Part shown: positions 11,720 through 23,574 of the stretch, piece after piece
Layout: each line of letters begins with the position of its first letter
How positions within the stretch are numbered: position 1 is the stretch's first letter
NCBI GenBank assembly: GCA_018873245.2
Contig: JAEMBT020000006.1
Coordinates: 2,297,855-2,361,854, forward strand
Direction: 5' to 3'
Source of the DNA: Archegozetes longisetosus
Taxonomy: Eukaryota > Arthropoda > Arachnida > Sarcoptiformes > Trhypochthoniidae
Length of the DNA stretch: 64,000 nucleotides
Program-made: the position numbers and the translations under genes
The notes under the pieces: generated by a model
Told to the model about the DNA's origin: nothing
The model's input: only the letters and a program-made list of their open reading frames with translations
Databases searched by the model: none

Positions 11720-13821
11720 TCATAGAAGCATTTTAATGAACTCTTCGTAATTTATTTTTCCATCTTTGTCGAGATCTGTGGCTTTCAGTAATTCATCTAA
11801 ATCACTGTCCGTTAGAGTTTCACCCATTAATTGCATCGCAGACTTCAGTTCATCTCTGGTTATAAAACCATTTTTGTCGCGATCAAACACAGAAAAGGCT
11901 GCCTTAAGATCTTGTTCGATATCATCTTCTTTTGGTGTCTTTATTTTTGACAACCAATCGAGAAACTCCTGTTCACTGATTAAGCCATCACCTGATAGAC
12001 AATTTTTATAAATTATTCAGTAAAATAATAATTATTGAGCTTATTGTTGAGAAATTTGATTTGCGATGCATGTCATACATGTTCAAAATGACAATTATGG
12101 CAAAAACAAGTCCATTCAATTCATTTAACAATACATTAAATATTGATTTTATAGACAGGGTAAGGTTTGACCATATCTGTTTCAAAGACCATTTCATGAC
12201 TTTGTTTTATATTTTATTGGGCTTATCAAAACAATTTTCTGTTTGCAACACAACTTTAGGATTGGTGTCAAAAAAGGAAACTTCTGTTTTGTTCGTGCGT
12301 GAAATAGCAGATTTTTGCAGCCAACTTATATAAAGTAATCTTCGGATTAAGGCTCGAAATACTGAAAGTTCGTAAAAATCTGGCTAAAAATCATGTTTTC
12401 AATCTATTTTAGTTGAACACTATTCAAAAAGTACAGTAAAACCTCGATAAGGTGAAGCCTCGTTAGAACGAACCAATTTTGACAGTCCCGGTATAAACTA
12501 TATAGACTTGATATATAGACTTAGTCTCGATATAAATGAGTCTTGTTATAACCAAGTTCTTTGATCCCTTCAACAGAGTTATATCGAGGTTTTACTGTAC
12601 TATTATGACTAAAAAATTGTATAATTTTGAGTGGTTAACGCAAATTGACACATTTTAGTGATTCACTAGAAGGATTTTATGTATTGACAATTATTTCGCA
12701 ATAGATCTCACAAAGTATTAAAGTTTGTTCTGATGATTGTGTCAATGCTGTACTGATCTCGCATTTCATTAAAAGTGATAGAAATTTGTCAAACTCTTTA
12801 CAAAATGAGTTTCAAGTTGTTTGATAATTTTCGTTGATTTATAAACAGTAAAGAGTTCTGTTGAAAATCTAGACGATAAATTAGAGTAAACAATTTGATA
12901 AGTTCTAATATTTTTCTAACAAATCAATTATCTACTGTATCAAAATTTGTTGAATTTTTTATAATATGAATCTGAGTTCGTATGAACTACTAGTAATTGT
13001 AATGAGAATAGAGATTTTTCAAGAGTATAAAATTGACAATTTTGAAGAAGTTAATATAGCGTATTTTGATCATGCTTCCTTCGAATATTTTATGACTACA
13101 GTCAGAAGCATCAAATAAATATTAGACATTAATAATAAAATTTAATCTTATCTGACGAAAATTATTTTAAAAATTAGATGAAGGTCTCAGAAAAGTCAAT
13201 AAAAAGTCAAAACTAAGGCTTCAATCGAAATGATTTGAATGTTTAATCAAATTAGAGCATTCAAGTATATATGAAATATTAAGATCAAAGTTATGAACAC
13301 TAGATCTTGTAGTGTTTAAACTTATCTAGGCAAACTTTTCATCTGTACTACAATTTGCTTTGATGTTTTCGTACGTTTTCTCTGTTTTTTAATATTTTAG
13401 CTTTAATTATAACTCGAAGAAAAAACTTAAATTACCTGAAGCTTTAATAATAGTACGTTAAATATGCATATATAATACACGAAGACTTTCGAAGCTTAGA
13501 AAAAAAAACTTAAAAACATACCATTTTTTGAGGCGTTAGTCAACAGTTGATTAACAACTTGATCATTAACAGGAATACCAATTTTTTGAAGCATTGATTT
13601 CATTTCTTCTGTGCTGACTTTGCCATCTTGATTAATATCAAGCATTGCAAACGCACAACGAAGTTGTGATTCATCGATCGGCTTTAATTTTGTTGATTTA
13701 GTGCCTGATTTGGAGCTATTAGATTTTGAACTCTGACAAGTGATGCAAAATAATTAATAACTTTTAGTGACATAACTGATAAATAAAACATTGATTTTCT
13801 TACCGTTGGTTTTTTGCTCAT
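11720..13821 (-). CDS. Calmodulin-like four EF-hand protein
   Basis: Three exons on the minus strand: 13804-13821, 13522-13732 and 11720-11991, joined in phases 0 and 1, giving 166 residues. After a Ser/Lys/Thr-rich N-terminal tail of about 25 residues come four EF-hands. Loop 1 (DINQDGKVSTEE), loop 3 (DRDKNGFITRDE) and loop 4 (DLDKDGKINYEE) have acidic or polar ligands at positions 1, 3, 5, 9 and 12. Loop 2 starts with Ser instead of Asp and is probably weak. The C-terminal pair is very like calmodulin. The tail and the altered loop 2 separate it from calmodulin itself and recall calmodulin-like or troponin C/myosin light chain relatives. It is probably a calcium sensor; its target is unknown. 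Confidence 0.9.
12434..12597. mobile_element. Pogo/Tigger-like MITE (164 bp) in an EF-hand gene intron
   Basis: Starts CAGTAAAACCTCGATA and ends with its exact reverse complement. The inverted match runs through the flanking TA on both sides (12431-12449 against 12582-12600, 19 of 19 bases). The TA dinucleotides at 12432-12433 and 12598-12599 fit a TA target-site duplication. CAGT.(A/G)AACCTCGAT termini are typical of pogo/Tigger/Jerky-type DNA transposons. There is no transposase reading frame, so it is a non-autonomous derivative. It lies in the 11992-13521 intron. Confidence 0.85.
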
Positions 13822-16800
13822 GTCGTAAACTCGTAAAAATGTCGACTTTCTATCAAACTTGAAGTACTAGTGCTTTAAGAAAACTGAATTTTTCACTGTC
13901 TTTAATTTTAAAACTAACTAAATATCATGTTTGCAATACTTGAAAACTATTTAATTACACGATTATCTGGTCACTACATCTTTATGTAACTTAACTTTAA
14001 AGAGATAGCAAAACAGAGATGTTGTGATTTTTCTCTGAAAACAAATGCCAACTACTAGTTTATCGTTTAGTTTATCACTTACAACACAAAAGAAACACTA
14101 AATTCAAATGTAAAATAATGTATAATCGCAATGAAGTTTTAAGTTTTAAAAATAGAAAATTAGAGTTAAGACCAGCGCATTGAAGTCGCTCTATTGCCAC
14201 TCTTGTTGCGAATAAGTTAGACGTAAAAGTTATGTGAGTCTTGTGTACTGCTTAATGCGCGCTATGTATTCAACCGCTTTCTGTATCATCTTCACAATTG
14301 GATGATTCGGGATTCAGTACCCATTTAGGTTAAGGGATTAGTTCTATTTTTCCAACAAATCTTTCTATAAACTTTTAAATTCTTATTTGAAATTGCATCC
14401 TGCAAAATTTCCATTTTGATTGATCAGACATAACTTGCGACAGTAATCAATAGTTACCCATCCGAGTATTTGAGGTACACATTTTGCCTTTAAACCTATT
14501 AGAAAATATTATTTAGGATTACAGTTCCAAATACTTAAAACCATCAAAAGCCTTTTTAATAAATACGATCAGTCAATCGCTTTTGTATTAATTTGAAATG
14601 TTTTTAAATTAATTTATGGACAGAACCGGAAAATTGTTTGAAAAGTTCAACTTTTTCATACTCGAGAGAACAAGCAAAGAGCATTAATGAAACTCGAGCT
14701 CATTTTATTTTAAGGTATATTCTCAAAAATTGAACGCTTGGAAAATTAAGTTTTAAGATACCTAAAACCCCTTAAAAGTATTTGAATCTCTATAAAGTTT
14801 GATATTTGAAGTGACAAGAATACCGAAAAATCTTAAGCCTGATTATCATACTGTTAAAGCCATTACTTTCTAAAAGTTTACAGATTGAGAACAAGCTCTG
14901 ACACTCATATCTTCTCTTGATTTGGTACATATCCACTAAACCATTTGCCACATTGGCTAAAAGCCAGAAAAATTTGTTGCTCATATACTCGCGTTTCTCA
15001 CTATACTGTATATTCTCTTCTTACTATAAAATCAACAATTTTTTGAATACACCAAAGAGTTTGTGTCATCTAATTTTGAAAGCTATCTTTTTGTTTATTA
15101 CTGACAATTTAACGCTTAACTCTTACAGTTGGATTTTTCTGAAAATACGTGGAACACATTGCAATAAAAATCTTAATCCGATTCCATAATTGGCTACTAT
15201 TATGACATTGACTTATTTCTGAAAATGCTATTATCTTTAGACGACGAATAATCTCTACTGATCTAAAGTTTATTTTGCAAAAACAGCATATAATTGGTAT
15301 ATAAGGTTTCGGCTAGAATAAATTTCTAGAGCAATTAAGCATCAAATATCTCGAGTTTTAAATAGACTTTGATTACGACTAAAATAGTATCTTTGGGTAA
15401 AGATAAGAAGTTATTCTTTAATCATTAATAATTGTCTTTAGAATCAATCTTAATCTTTTACTTATATTTGCCTAAGAATTTTCGATTTGTTCAGAAGTAT
15501 CATTTGTATATAAAAAAAGATTTAATACAAAAGTTTCGCAATTTCTTATTAATTTATCAATTTTGAAATAGACATTAAAAAACTTTAATAAACTAATTCA
15601 GATTACTTTAGGACATGAAATAAGAAATAAGTTCGCATCATTTTTTCCTGATTAAGATATGAAACCGAAAGTTATACATTTAGTACTCAAAGTATGACAT
15701 ATTGTAAAAATGTTCTCAAACCTTCTTCAGATTAAAGGAATCTGGAGTTTCGGATAATTTATCATAAAAAGTTGGCTCACTTTACTTTCTCGTGAATTAA
15801 TTTAGGAAACATAAATGAATACGTGTATTTTTAATATATTTATTTAAAAACTAAAACGCAGTATTGAAAATGGATATAAGGGCTAATTGTCTATTGACTA
15901 TAAATTAATTAAAACTGAATCGTAGGCGTGAAAACAAATTATTATTAAGATCTCATAAAAGACATTTTGTTTGAGATTATGCAAAAAGCTATCAAAAAAC
16001 AATAAGAAGTCAAAACATCTTTATCCATAAAAAGTCTAATTAAGAATATTCTGCTGGCATTCGAAAACTCTTATTTAGATTATTTTTATACGCGTCATAC
16101 GCTTTTCAAAAACAGTACGCTATTAATTATTTTGAAATATGTGTCAAATACTTGAGTGTAAACGTTGAAAACTAGGATCAGTTTTGTTTGAAACAACGAA
16201 CATTTCAAGTTTAGTAAAAGTCTAATTAATGAACAATTAACAACCGATGACTTGCAAACTGTTTTGAAAATAAAACGTAAAGATTTGTGAAAATCAAGTT
16301 ATAAAGAGTTGTTTTAACGGAATTGTTTCTAGAAGGTTTTATTTTCCTTATCTGCAACCTCAGTGTCCTATTTATAAATATTTGCCAAAAATTCCATTAA
16401 ATAAAGAGTTGATTTTGAAAATTAAGTTAATTAAGTAAAGAGGGAGCAAACTTTGTTAAGAAGTTAGCAAAAATGTGCTAATAGTCAGTAAAGTAGACAA
16501 TAACTTATACTAGAAGTTTAATCAAACTAAAAGTGTACTCAAATAGAACCCATTTAAAAGTTAGCAATAGTTAACAACTTGAAATCAATGAAAATCTACC
16601 TAATAAGAGAGATAAAGTTTTTTTAAACATTAAAAATAAGTCGGACTTGTCTTTAATGAGATCAATGAACGCTAACATAGTGTGCAAAGACCTTCGTTTC
16701 ATATTTGCCACATAGTGTTAGAGCCACATCATCACAATGTCTTGTATAAGCGTGAGCTTAGAGTACAGTCTACAATGAAAATTTATACCAAATCATAGTT

Positions 16801-17106
16801 GAAAACCAATGCATAAGTTCCACAAATCGTTAGAATCGATAGCAAATCTAATGCGGTCTTAAAAAGCATTTGAAGCGTTGTTTTTCTCCCTTTTCTCTTC
16901 CAATACATAAACATATTTTACAGCTTTTCATATTAGTAGATATTAAATAAAAGTTTCAATAGATTTATGCATTATTTGTCTGTTTAGTGGACATTTTTTC
17001 AGTACTTTATTTAGGGTTTAATAAACTTTTGGTTTCATTTGAATTGAAGTAAAAACTTTAGACTTTATTTTCAGCAAAGCTACCGATTGAATAACTTCTG
17101 GAAATC
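13822..17106. other. 3.3 kb spacer between divergent EF-hand and Tudor-SN genes
   Basis: Holds the 5' flanks of two divergent genes. Open frames here are short, with none conserved. No RNA gene or clear repeat was recognised. Confidence 0.55.
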
Positions 17107-20100
17107 ATGTCAAACGCACCAAATCTCTCTTCAGGAGTCAATATGCAAAGAGCTATCGTCAAAATGGTACTTCATCTCGCTTAAGACTAACTGTTCCATG
17201 TTTTAACTTATTGTCTTATTCTTAAATTGATTTTTAGGTGACTTCTGGCGATTCAATTGTAATAAGGGGTCAACCAAAAGGTGGTCCACCGCCGGAGAAG
17301 CAGATCAATCTAGGTATGAATTAGCTTGAAATCACATCTTAGAAGTTATTCATTAGCTTTATTAATTACCTTTATCTGCAGCTTACGTGATAGCACCAAA
17401 AGTTAGCCGCAAGTTACCAGACGGCCAGTACACTAGCGATGAACCGTATGCCTGGGATTCCAGGGAGTTCTTGAGAAAGAAACTCGTTGGAAAAGAAGTT
17501 CAGTTTAGAACTGAATATAAGATATCTATGGGTACGAAGCTGTCAATTCTTTTGATTCATTTCAAGCCTTTATGCAATTTTTTCGATAATTAAATTCAAT
17601 TTTCAGGTAACACTCCGCGAGAGTTCGGTTTTCTGTTTCTGGGCGAAGAGAACATCAACGATACCGTTGTTTCTGAAGGACTGGTAGAAGTAGTGCGAAA
17701 ACAGCAAAATAAAGATAATGCAGAAGTGCTGCATTTAATAGAACTAGAAGAAGCAGCAAAAATTGCGGGTAAAGGCAAGTGGAGTAGCACTCCTTCAGAA
17801 AAGCGAGAAGTTCTCTATGAAGTCGAGGAACCGGCAAAACTGGTCAATAAGAAATTTGCAGGTATTGTAGAGCATGTACGCGATGGAAGTACTCTTCGAG
17901 TGGCACTAACGCTTGAGCCCAACAAGAGGTACCAATTGATAACTTTGATGTTGAGCGGTATTCGTTGCCCACAAACGGGCGAACCCTTTGGTGAAGAGGC
18001 CCGTTATTTCACTGAATCAAGACTTTTGCAAAGAGATATTGAAGTTCGTATCGAACAGACTAGTGGTGGAGGCAATACTTCTTCGTTTGTCGGATCGGTC
18101 ACAGTTGGCGACAAAAATATTGCTGAATATTTGATTAAAGAAGGATTCGCTAAGTGTCTGGACTGGACTATTGGACTGACTCAAGAGCCGAAGAAATTGC
18201 GAACTTTGGAGAAAGAGGCGAAATCCAAGAAGTTGAGGATTTGGAAAGATTATAAAGATGTGTCCAGAGGTTCGGGTTCGAGTGAGAGCTTTGAAGCAAA
18301 AGTTGTCGAAATAATAAACGGCGATGCACTTATGGTTCAAAACTTAGCCACAAATGAAGTTAAAAAAGTGTTCATCGCTTCCATTCGTCCACCAAGACTT
18401 GACAGTTCGAAATCAGAAGAAGCACAAGACAAACAACAGGAGAAAAAACAGTTTCGTCCACTGTATGATATTCCGCACATGTTTGAAGCGCGAGAATTCT
18501 TACGAAAGCGTTTGATCGGCAAAAAGGTTAGCGTAAAAGTTGATTACATTCAGCCCAAGACTGAGCAGTTTCCGGAGAAGACTTGTTGCACAATCATTCT
18601 GGACAACAATATCAATATCGGCGAAGCGCTTATCAGCAAAGGTTTGGCAACTGTCGTCAAGTATAGGCCCGATGATGACCAGCGCGCCAGTGGTTACGAC
18701 TCGTTCTTAGCAGCTGAGAGCAAGGCACAGAAGAGCTCGAAAGGCATGTATTCCGAGTCTAAAGATGCAGGTATTGTACGCATTGTTGACTTGAGTACAG
18801 ATCAGTCAAAAGCCAAACAGTATCTTCCGTTTTTGCTTCGCAATCAAAGTACCAGAAAAGAAGCTGTCATTGAGTTTATATTCCCGTCTGCTTCCAAACT
18901 AAAAGTCTATATTCCAAAAGAGAATTGTTTGTTGAACTTGATTTTGGTCGGTATTAATTCACCGAAAGGCAATGAAGCCTTAGGTGCAGAAGCACTCAAT
19001 TTTGTCAAGTCCCGAATCCATCAGAGAGATGTTCAGATTAGTATCGAAACCATGGATAAAGTCGGAAACTTTATCGGTTGGGTTTATTTTGATAACGGAA
19101 AGAATTTGGCGATTGAGTTGGTTAAGAATGGATTTGCTTCAGTTCGCGATATCAATAAGTTGAATGAATTGAATTCGGCCGAAGCAGAAGCTAAAAAACA
19201 AAGAATTGGCATTTGGAAGGATTATAAAGAAGAAGAACAGAACGAAGCGCTTCAGGATGCACTCGCTGACGATGACGTCAACGAAAAGGATGTTTCAGAT
19301 TTAGATAAGAGGAAGAAAGTGGTTATCACTAACGTCACTAACGATATGTCGTCGTTTCACGCTCAATACGTTGATGACGGACCCAAACTCGAAGAGCTAC
19401 TGACCGAATTAAGAGAGGAGTTGTCTGCCAATCCTCCCCTTCCGGGTGCTTATAAGCCAACTAAAGGTGATCTCGTTGTGGCTAAGTTTTCAGCTGACCA
19501 GCAATGGTATAGAGCGAAGATTGAGAAACTTGTTTCGCAAAACGAAGTTCAAGTTATTTACGTTGACTACGGTAATCGCGAAACTGTGGCCACAAGAAAT
19601 ATTGCTGCAATACCTTCGGGCAAGTATTCCAGTCTTTCGCCTGCCGCTAAAGAATACACCCTTGCATTTGTTCGACTTGATACTGACCCAGAGTTTGCTG
19701 AGGAGGTCAGGGCGACCTTTAGTGATGAAACCGCAGATCGAGTTTTGTTATTGAAATCCGAGTATAGAGACTCCTCTGGACTCGAAGCAGTCACTCTTCT
19801 CGATGAAGAAACCAAGAAAGACATTGCTCTTGAGTTAGTACTCGACGGACTCTTTTTTGTTGATGTCAAGGGAAGAAGAGAACGAAGATTACAGAAGACA
19901 ATCAATGAATATAAAGCAGCACAAGAAACAGCTAAGAAGAAGAGAGTATGACTTATTGTTTTTATTCAATCGTTAACACTATGAAAGAATAGCGATAATA
20001 CTTTTGAATTTTTATACTTTCAGGAATGGATTTGATTGTTTCTAAACTTTACGATGAAATAGAGTTGACGCGCTTATATAGATTAAAATGAACAAACTTT

Positions 20101-20303
20101 GATGAGCGCATATATTCTTTATTTTATTAAGTTTAGAAAATTGAATCTCTCCAAAAGCACGATAATTTCAATTGTTCGCTGTTTTTCTATCACATTAATT
20201 GTCACATTTTCTATATTTTATTTCCTATTTTTAGTTGAATATCTGGCAATATGGAGATGTGACTGCTGATGATGCGAAAGAGTTTGGATACCCGACTGCT
20301 TAA
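17107..20303 (+). CDS. Tudor-SN: Tudor-SN / staphylococcal nuclease domain-containing protein 1
   Basis: Five exons: 17107-17166, 17238-17313, 17382-17531, 17607-19945 and 20235-20303, with consistent intron phases, giving 897 residues (human SND1 is 910). Four tandem staphylococcal-nuclease-like domains are followed by a Tudor domain at about residues 711-770 (GDLVVAKFSADQQWYRA, then VIYVDYGNRE) and a partial fifth SN fold. The last small exon adds a C-terminus ending in FGYPTA; reading straight through the donor at 19946 would stop two codons later and lose it. The family acts in the cytoplasm and stress granules in RNA binding, decay of edited or small RNAs, splicing and transcription co-activation. 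Its Tudor domain binds symmetrically dimethylated arginine. Confidence 0.97.
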
Positions 20304-21593
20304 ATCTTGTTTTTAATATTGAGACAATAATTAAATCATTGATGAGTTTATTTTTTAATTATGGAATATATAAAAGTGAAAAAATATTCTTTAAATCTAT
20401 TGATATTTACTTTAAAGAAATCGTTGACGAAGAAAAAATGCAAATCATATGACAAATAAAAGTGAAATTGAAATATAGTTTACTATTGGATCAATTTATT
20501 TGAAAATTTTTAGGAAATACTATAGGCATAAGACTTTAAGACGAACTTTTGAGCTTACGTTTGGTCGAAAATCAAGAACGAATAAAATGAAAACTTTTCT
20601 TATGCAAATAAATCTTAACATGACTTTCATTCATAAATATAATAAAAAAATACTGCAGTAAAGTTTTTTTTTCAAAACAACTATGTTTGGGAAATTAGGC
20701 ATAAGATGATAAAGAAATCAGTTGCAAACATCTTAAATGTCTAGTCGATACGAATGAAGAGTCTTACCATGATTCCGGAGGTTAATTCACCATAAGTCTG
20801 AAGGGAACAGCACGTTGCGAGTTTTGTTTAATATATAGAAAGGGATAAGGTTTCCCGAAGAGTGGAACAGTCAGTTGTGTCATGTGATTCGCTTGGATTC
20901 CGAAACTTTTTGGAATGAGTAAGCTCCCGTGCAAATACAACTGAGATTAACGATCATAGTGAACCTCAAGATTCAATGCATTCAAGCATTGTTTTAGAAT
21001 CTAATAAATTGATTTCAGGTCCTTTAAACTCTAATTTAAGTCATTCAAATCCTGCTGGTATCAAACAGTACGAACTTCACGGACACTACAGACGTCATCG
21101 AGTTTATAAAGAAACATTTTTAACGAATTCTACTAATTACTGAGAGAACACTTCAATTTCAATACTTACAATTGAAATATTAAGAAATTACAAAGATACT
21201 AAGCATTAAAACGTATTCGATGAATGATTTTTTGATAACTTTTATAAAGCAACTGTTGTAAAAGAATTTTCGTTAGCTAATGCAACAAAATTTATTCATC
21301 TTTAAGCATTTATCAACATTAATAAACTCGATTATAGACTCAAAGGCAGTATTTTCAACTCTTAATGACTAAATTAAAACAATTCGGTAAAATGTCTATC
21401 AAATAGAGTAAATATGTAAATAAGTTAATAAATAAGTGAATTAAGTATTAAGTTTGATAGAGATTGTGATTGTCATTCAAAATACTTGTTCCTTAAGTGT
21501 TTTCAACAGTATATTAAGTAGAGCTAAAAAATAGATTCATAAATAAATAGTTTTGTGGCTCACAGTCAAAAGCAATCGAATTGTGTATAATTC
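20304..21593. other. Spacer between convergent Tudor-SN and HAD enzyme genes
   Basis: 3' flanks of two converging genes, with several AATAAA-type motifs. No coding exon or structured repeat was recognised. Confidence 0.6.
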
Positions 21594-22962
21594 TTAAGGC
21601 TTCTCTCCATTGGCTAATCTTCTATTAATATCATTGATAACTGAAGGCAAGTCTCTAATAGTGTCGATAACATAATGTGCGCCCGAATTACTCAATGCAT
21701 CGTAAGCTCGCTGTATTTTCGCCTTTAGTTCAGTAGTACTCAACTCTTCAAGTTGTTGCTCATTCAGACCAACATAGGACTAAAATATACAAAACAATTC
21801 ATTTCAGCAAAAACTGCCAAACTAGACATAAATAATTAATACCGAAGTTTTTGCGATGCCTACAGTCCACGAACCGGCGAGTATTCCCTCTTGAATACCA
21901 TTCACTGAATCATCCACTTTAACAATCGCTAAATATATATCAATAAGTTAATCGAACTATCAATAAATGAAAATTATGCAATTTTTGAGGCAATTAATTT
22001 ACCTTCAATAGGATAGACTGAAAGTCTTATGGCGCAGAGCCATAGCATAAATGGCGAAGGATTAACTTCAGGTACTTCTTCCAAACAGACATTAGCGTCA
22101 GGAGTGAAACCTTTTATTCAATCAATTTACAAATATTAGTAAAAATAACAAACAAATTACCAAAAGATTGAGTCAAAAGTGCTCTCAAAAGAATTTGAAC
22201 AACTTATCAAAATATTGAATCAATTAAAGGAGTAAAAACCTTGTGAAGCGCTAGCATTTAAAAGAACACTCAAGACTTGTTTGGGATAACCAGTAGTCGA
22301 CCCAATCCTAAGGCCAAAGGGGACTTTCCTGATGTTATTAACAGTTTCAGAGACACCATCGATAACATTACTATATTTAGTGAGACTAGACAGGATTTGA
22401 GGAACAAACTTTTCGAACATACGCTCGACGTCCTTATTAGTTGGTTCAGAACCGTTAGCGGCGACCCATCTCTTTCTGACAGCTTCCTTATCCAAAATCT
22501 GAGCGATATTTACCTTACGATTGGACCCGCTGATAGTTCGAACCTCGTCTTCAGTTATTTCAACGCCTTCGCCTTTGAACAGTTCTACAAACGTATAAAT
22601 TGGTGCACAAACACCACAATCAACAACAGTTCCACCCCAATCAAAGATCACTCCTTTGATTCTTCCCCTATAGTAACGTCTCGACCCGTATTGAAGACCA
22701 GGATTTGTGAATACACTGCCTAAGAATTAATAAACTGTTGAATTATTATGAGATGTTGAGATAGTTTCATATGAATCAAACCGTTAATTAATTTGGACTC
22801 TTGTGAAGGGCCAGGAGATTCGTTGTCAATCAAGCCCGAAGTGAATGCATCTTCATATAAACTTTTCACGTATGATCTTTTTATCAACAATTCATTAACA
22901 GCCAATCGATTTATTAATTCGTTTCTTGGTATTCGTGTCAGTAGATGTCTAATAATCGCCAT
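21594..22962 (-). CDS. phnX: Phosphonoacetaldehyde hydrolase-like HAD-superfamily enzyme
   Basis: Five minus-strand exons: 22782-22962, 22240-22719, 22003-22110, 21843-21928 and 21594-21779. The first three introns are phase 1 and the last is phase 0, giving 346 residues. HAD landmarks in order: nucleophile motif VIFDWGGT (Asp at about 87), cap region, IGSTTGY (about 199-205), and [13 protein letters not shown] followed by GSWTVGI. These match bacterial PhnX, which hydrolyses phosphonoacetaldehyde to acetaldehyde and phosphate in 2-aminoethylphosphonate breakdown. The Schiff-base lysine of bacterial PhnX lies in a GLLK motif. Here the equivalent stretch is GSNRK, with Arg at the ungapped position and Lys one residue later (about 129). 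About 80 residues precede the HAD core. The first 35 are basic and amphipathic ([19 protein letters not shown]), suggesting a mitochondrial presequence. The enzyme family assignment is strong; the exact substrate is inferred. Confidence 0.88.
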
Positions 22963-23574
22963 TAACTTAAATATCACGTTTTACTTAACTCCTGGCTTTA
23001 AAATTGTTTTGTTTACTAAGAATATGCACTAAAAATATTTTAAAACTTTTTACCCAGATATGGGTTTTAGTGTGATTCATATCTCTAAATAGTGCTAATT
23101 TAAGTTGTTGTCGCGTCAATCCATTGAATACGAAATTGCTAGAAAACACGTTTAACCCTGAATTCAGTATATTTTCTTAAAAGTGGGTGATATTACCCTA
23201 AGCTATGCTGGAATTCTCACAGAAATACTAAAATACAGTTGAAATTGCGTAGGAGAAAACCTAGATTTCGGAGTTTACTAGAAGGAAGTAAATAATAAAC
23301 TTACAGATGCTTTAAAACACGTATTTTTCGCTTTAAGTAAAAACCAATTAAATCATTAAATCAATTTAAAAATATATAAATCAAGTGAAATGCAATTCAA
23401 ATAAATACCTAATTTAAGAATTGGTTTAATCAATAAGAAAAGAAGAATTAATATAAAAATCGATAAAAAGTATTGAAAACCGATTTTGGTTTAATTGAAG
23501 CAAAAAATTAATATAAATTAAAATTAATTGTAATATTAATTTAGAAGAAAATATATAACTTATTACTAGAAGAG
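22963..23574. promoter_or_regulatory. Divergent promoter region between the HAD enzyme and GET4
   Basis: 612 bp separate two start codons on opposite strands. The stretch is A+T-rich without coding potential, so both promoters and 5' leaders must lie here. No specific core promoter element can be assigned with confidence. Confidence 0.5.

Noticed and set aside
12061..12333. 90-residue plus-strand frame
   Set aside because: It lies inside an intron of the EF-hand gene on the opposite strand and has no recognisable motif.
14790..15189. Overlapping 64- and 90-residue frames
   Set aside because: Chance open frames in A+T-rich intergenic DNA, with no signal peptide or family resemblance.
22277..22723. 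148-residue plus-strand frame
   Set aside because: It is the antisense of exon 2 of the PhnX-like gene, whose minus-strand frame carries clear HAD motifs.
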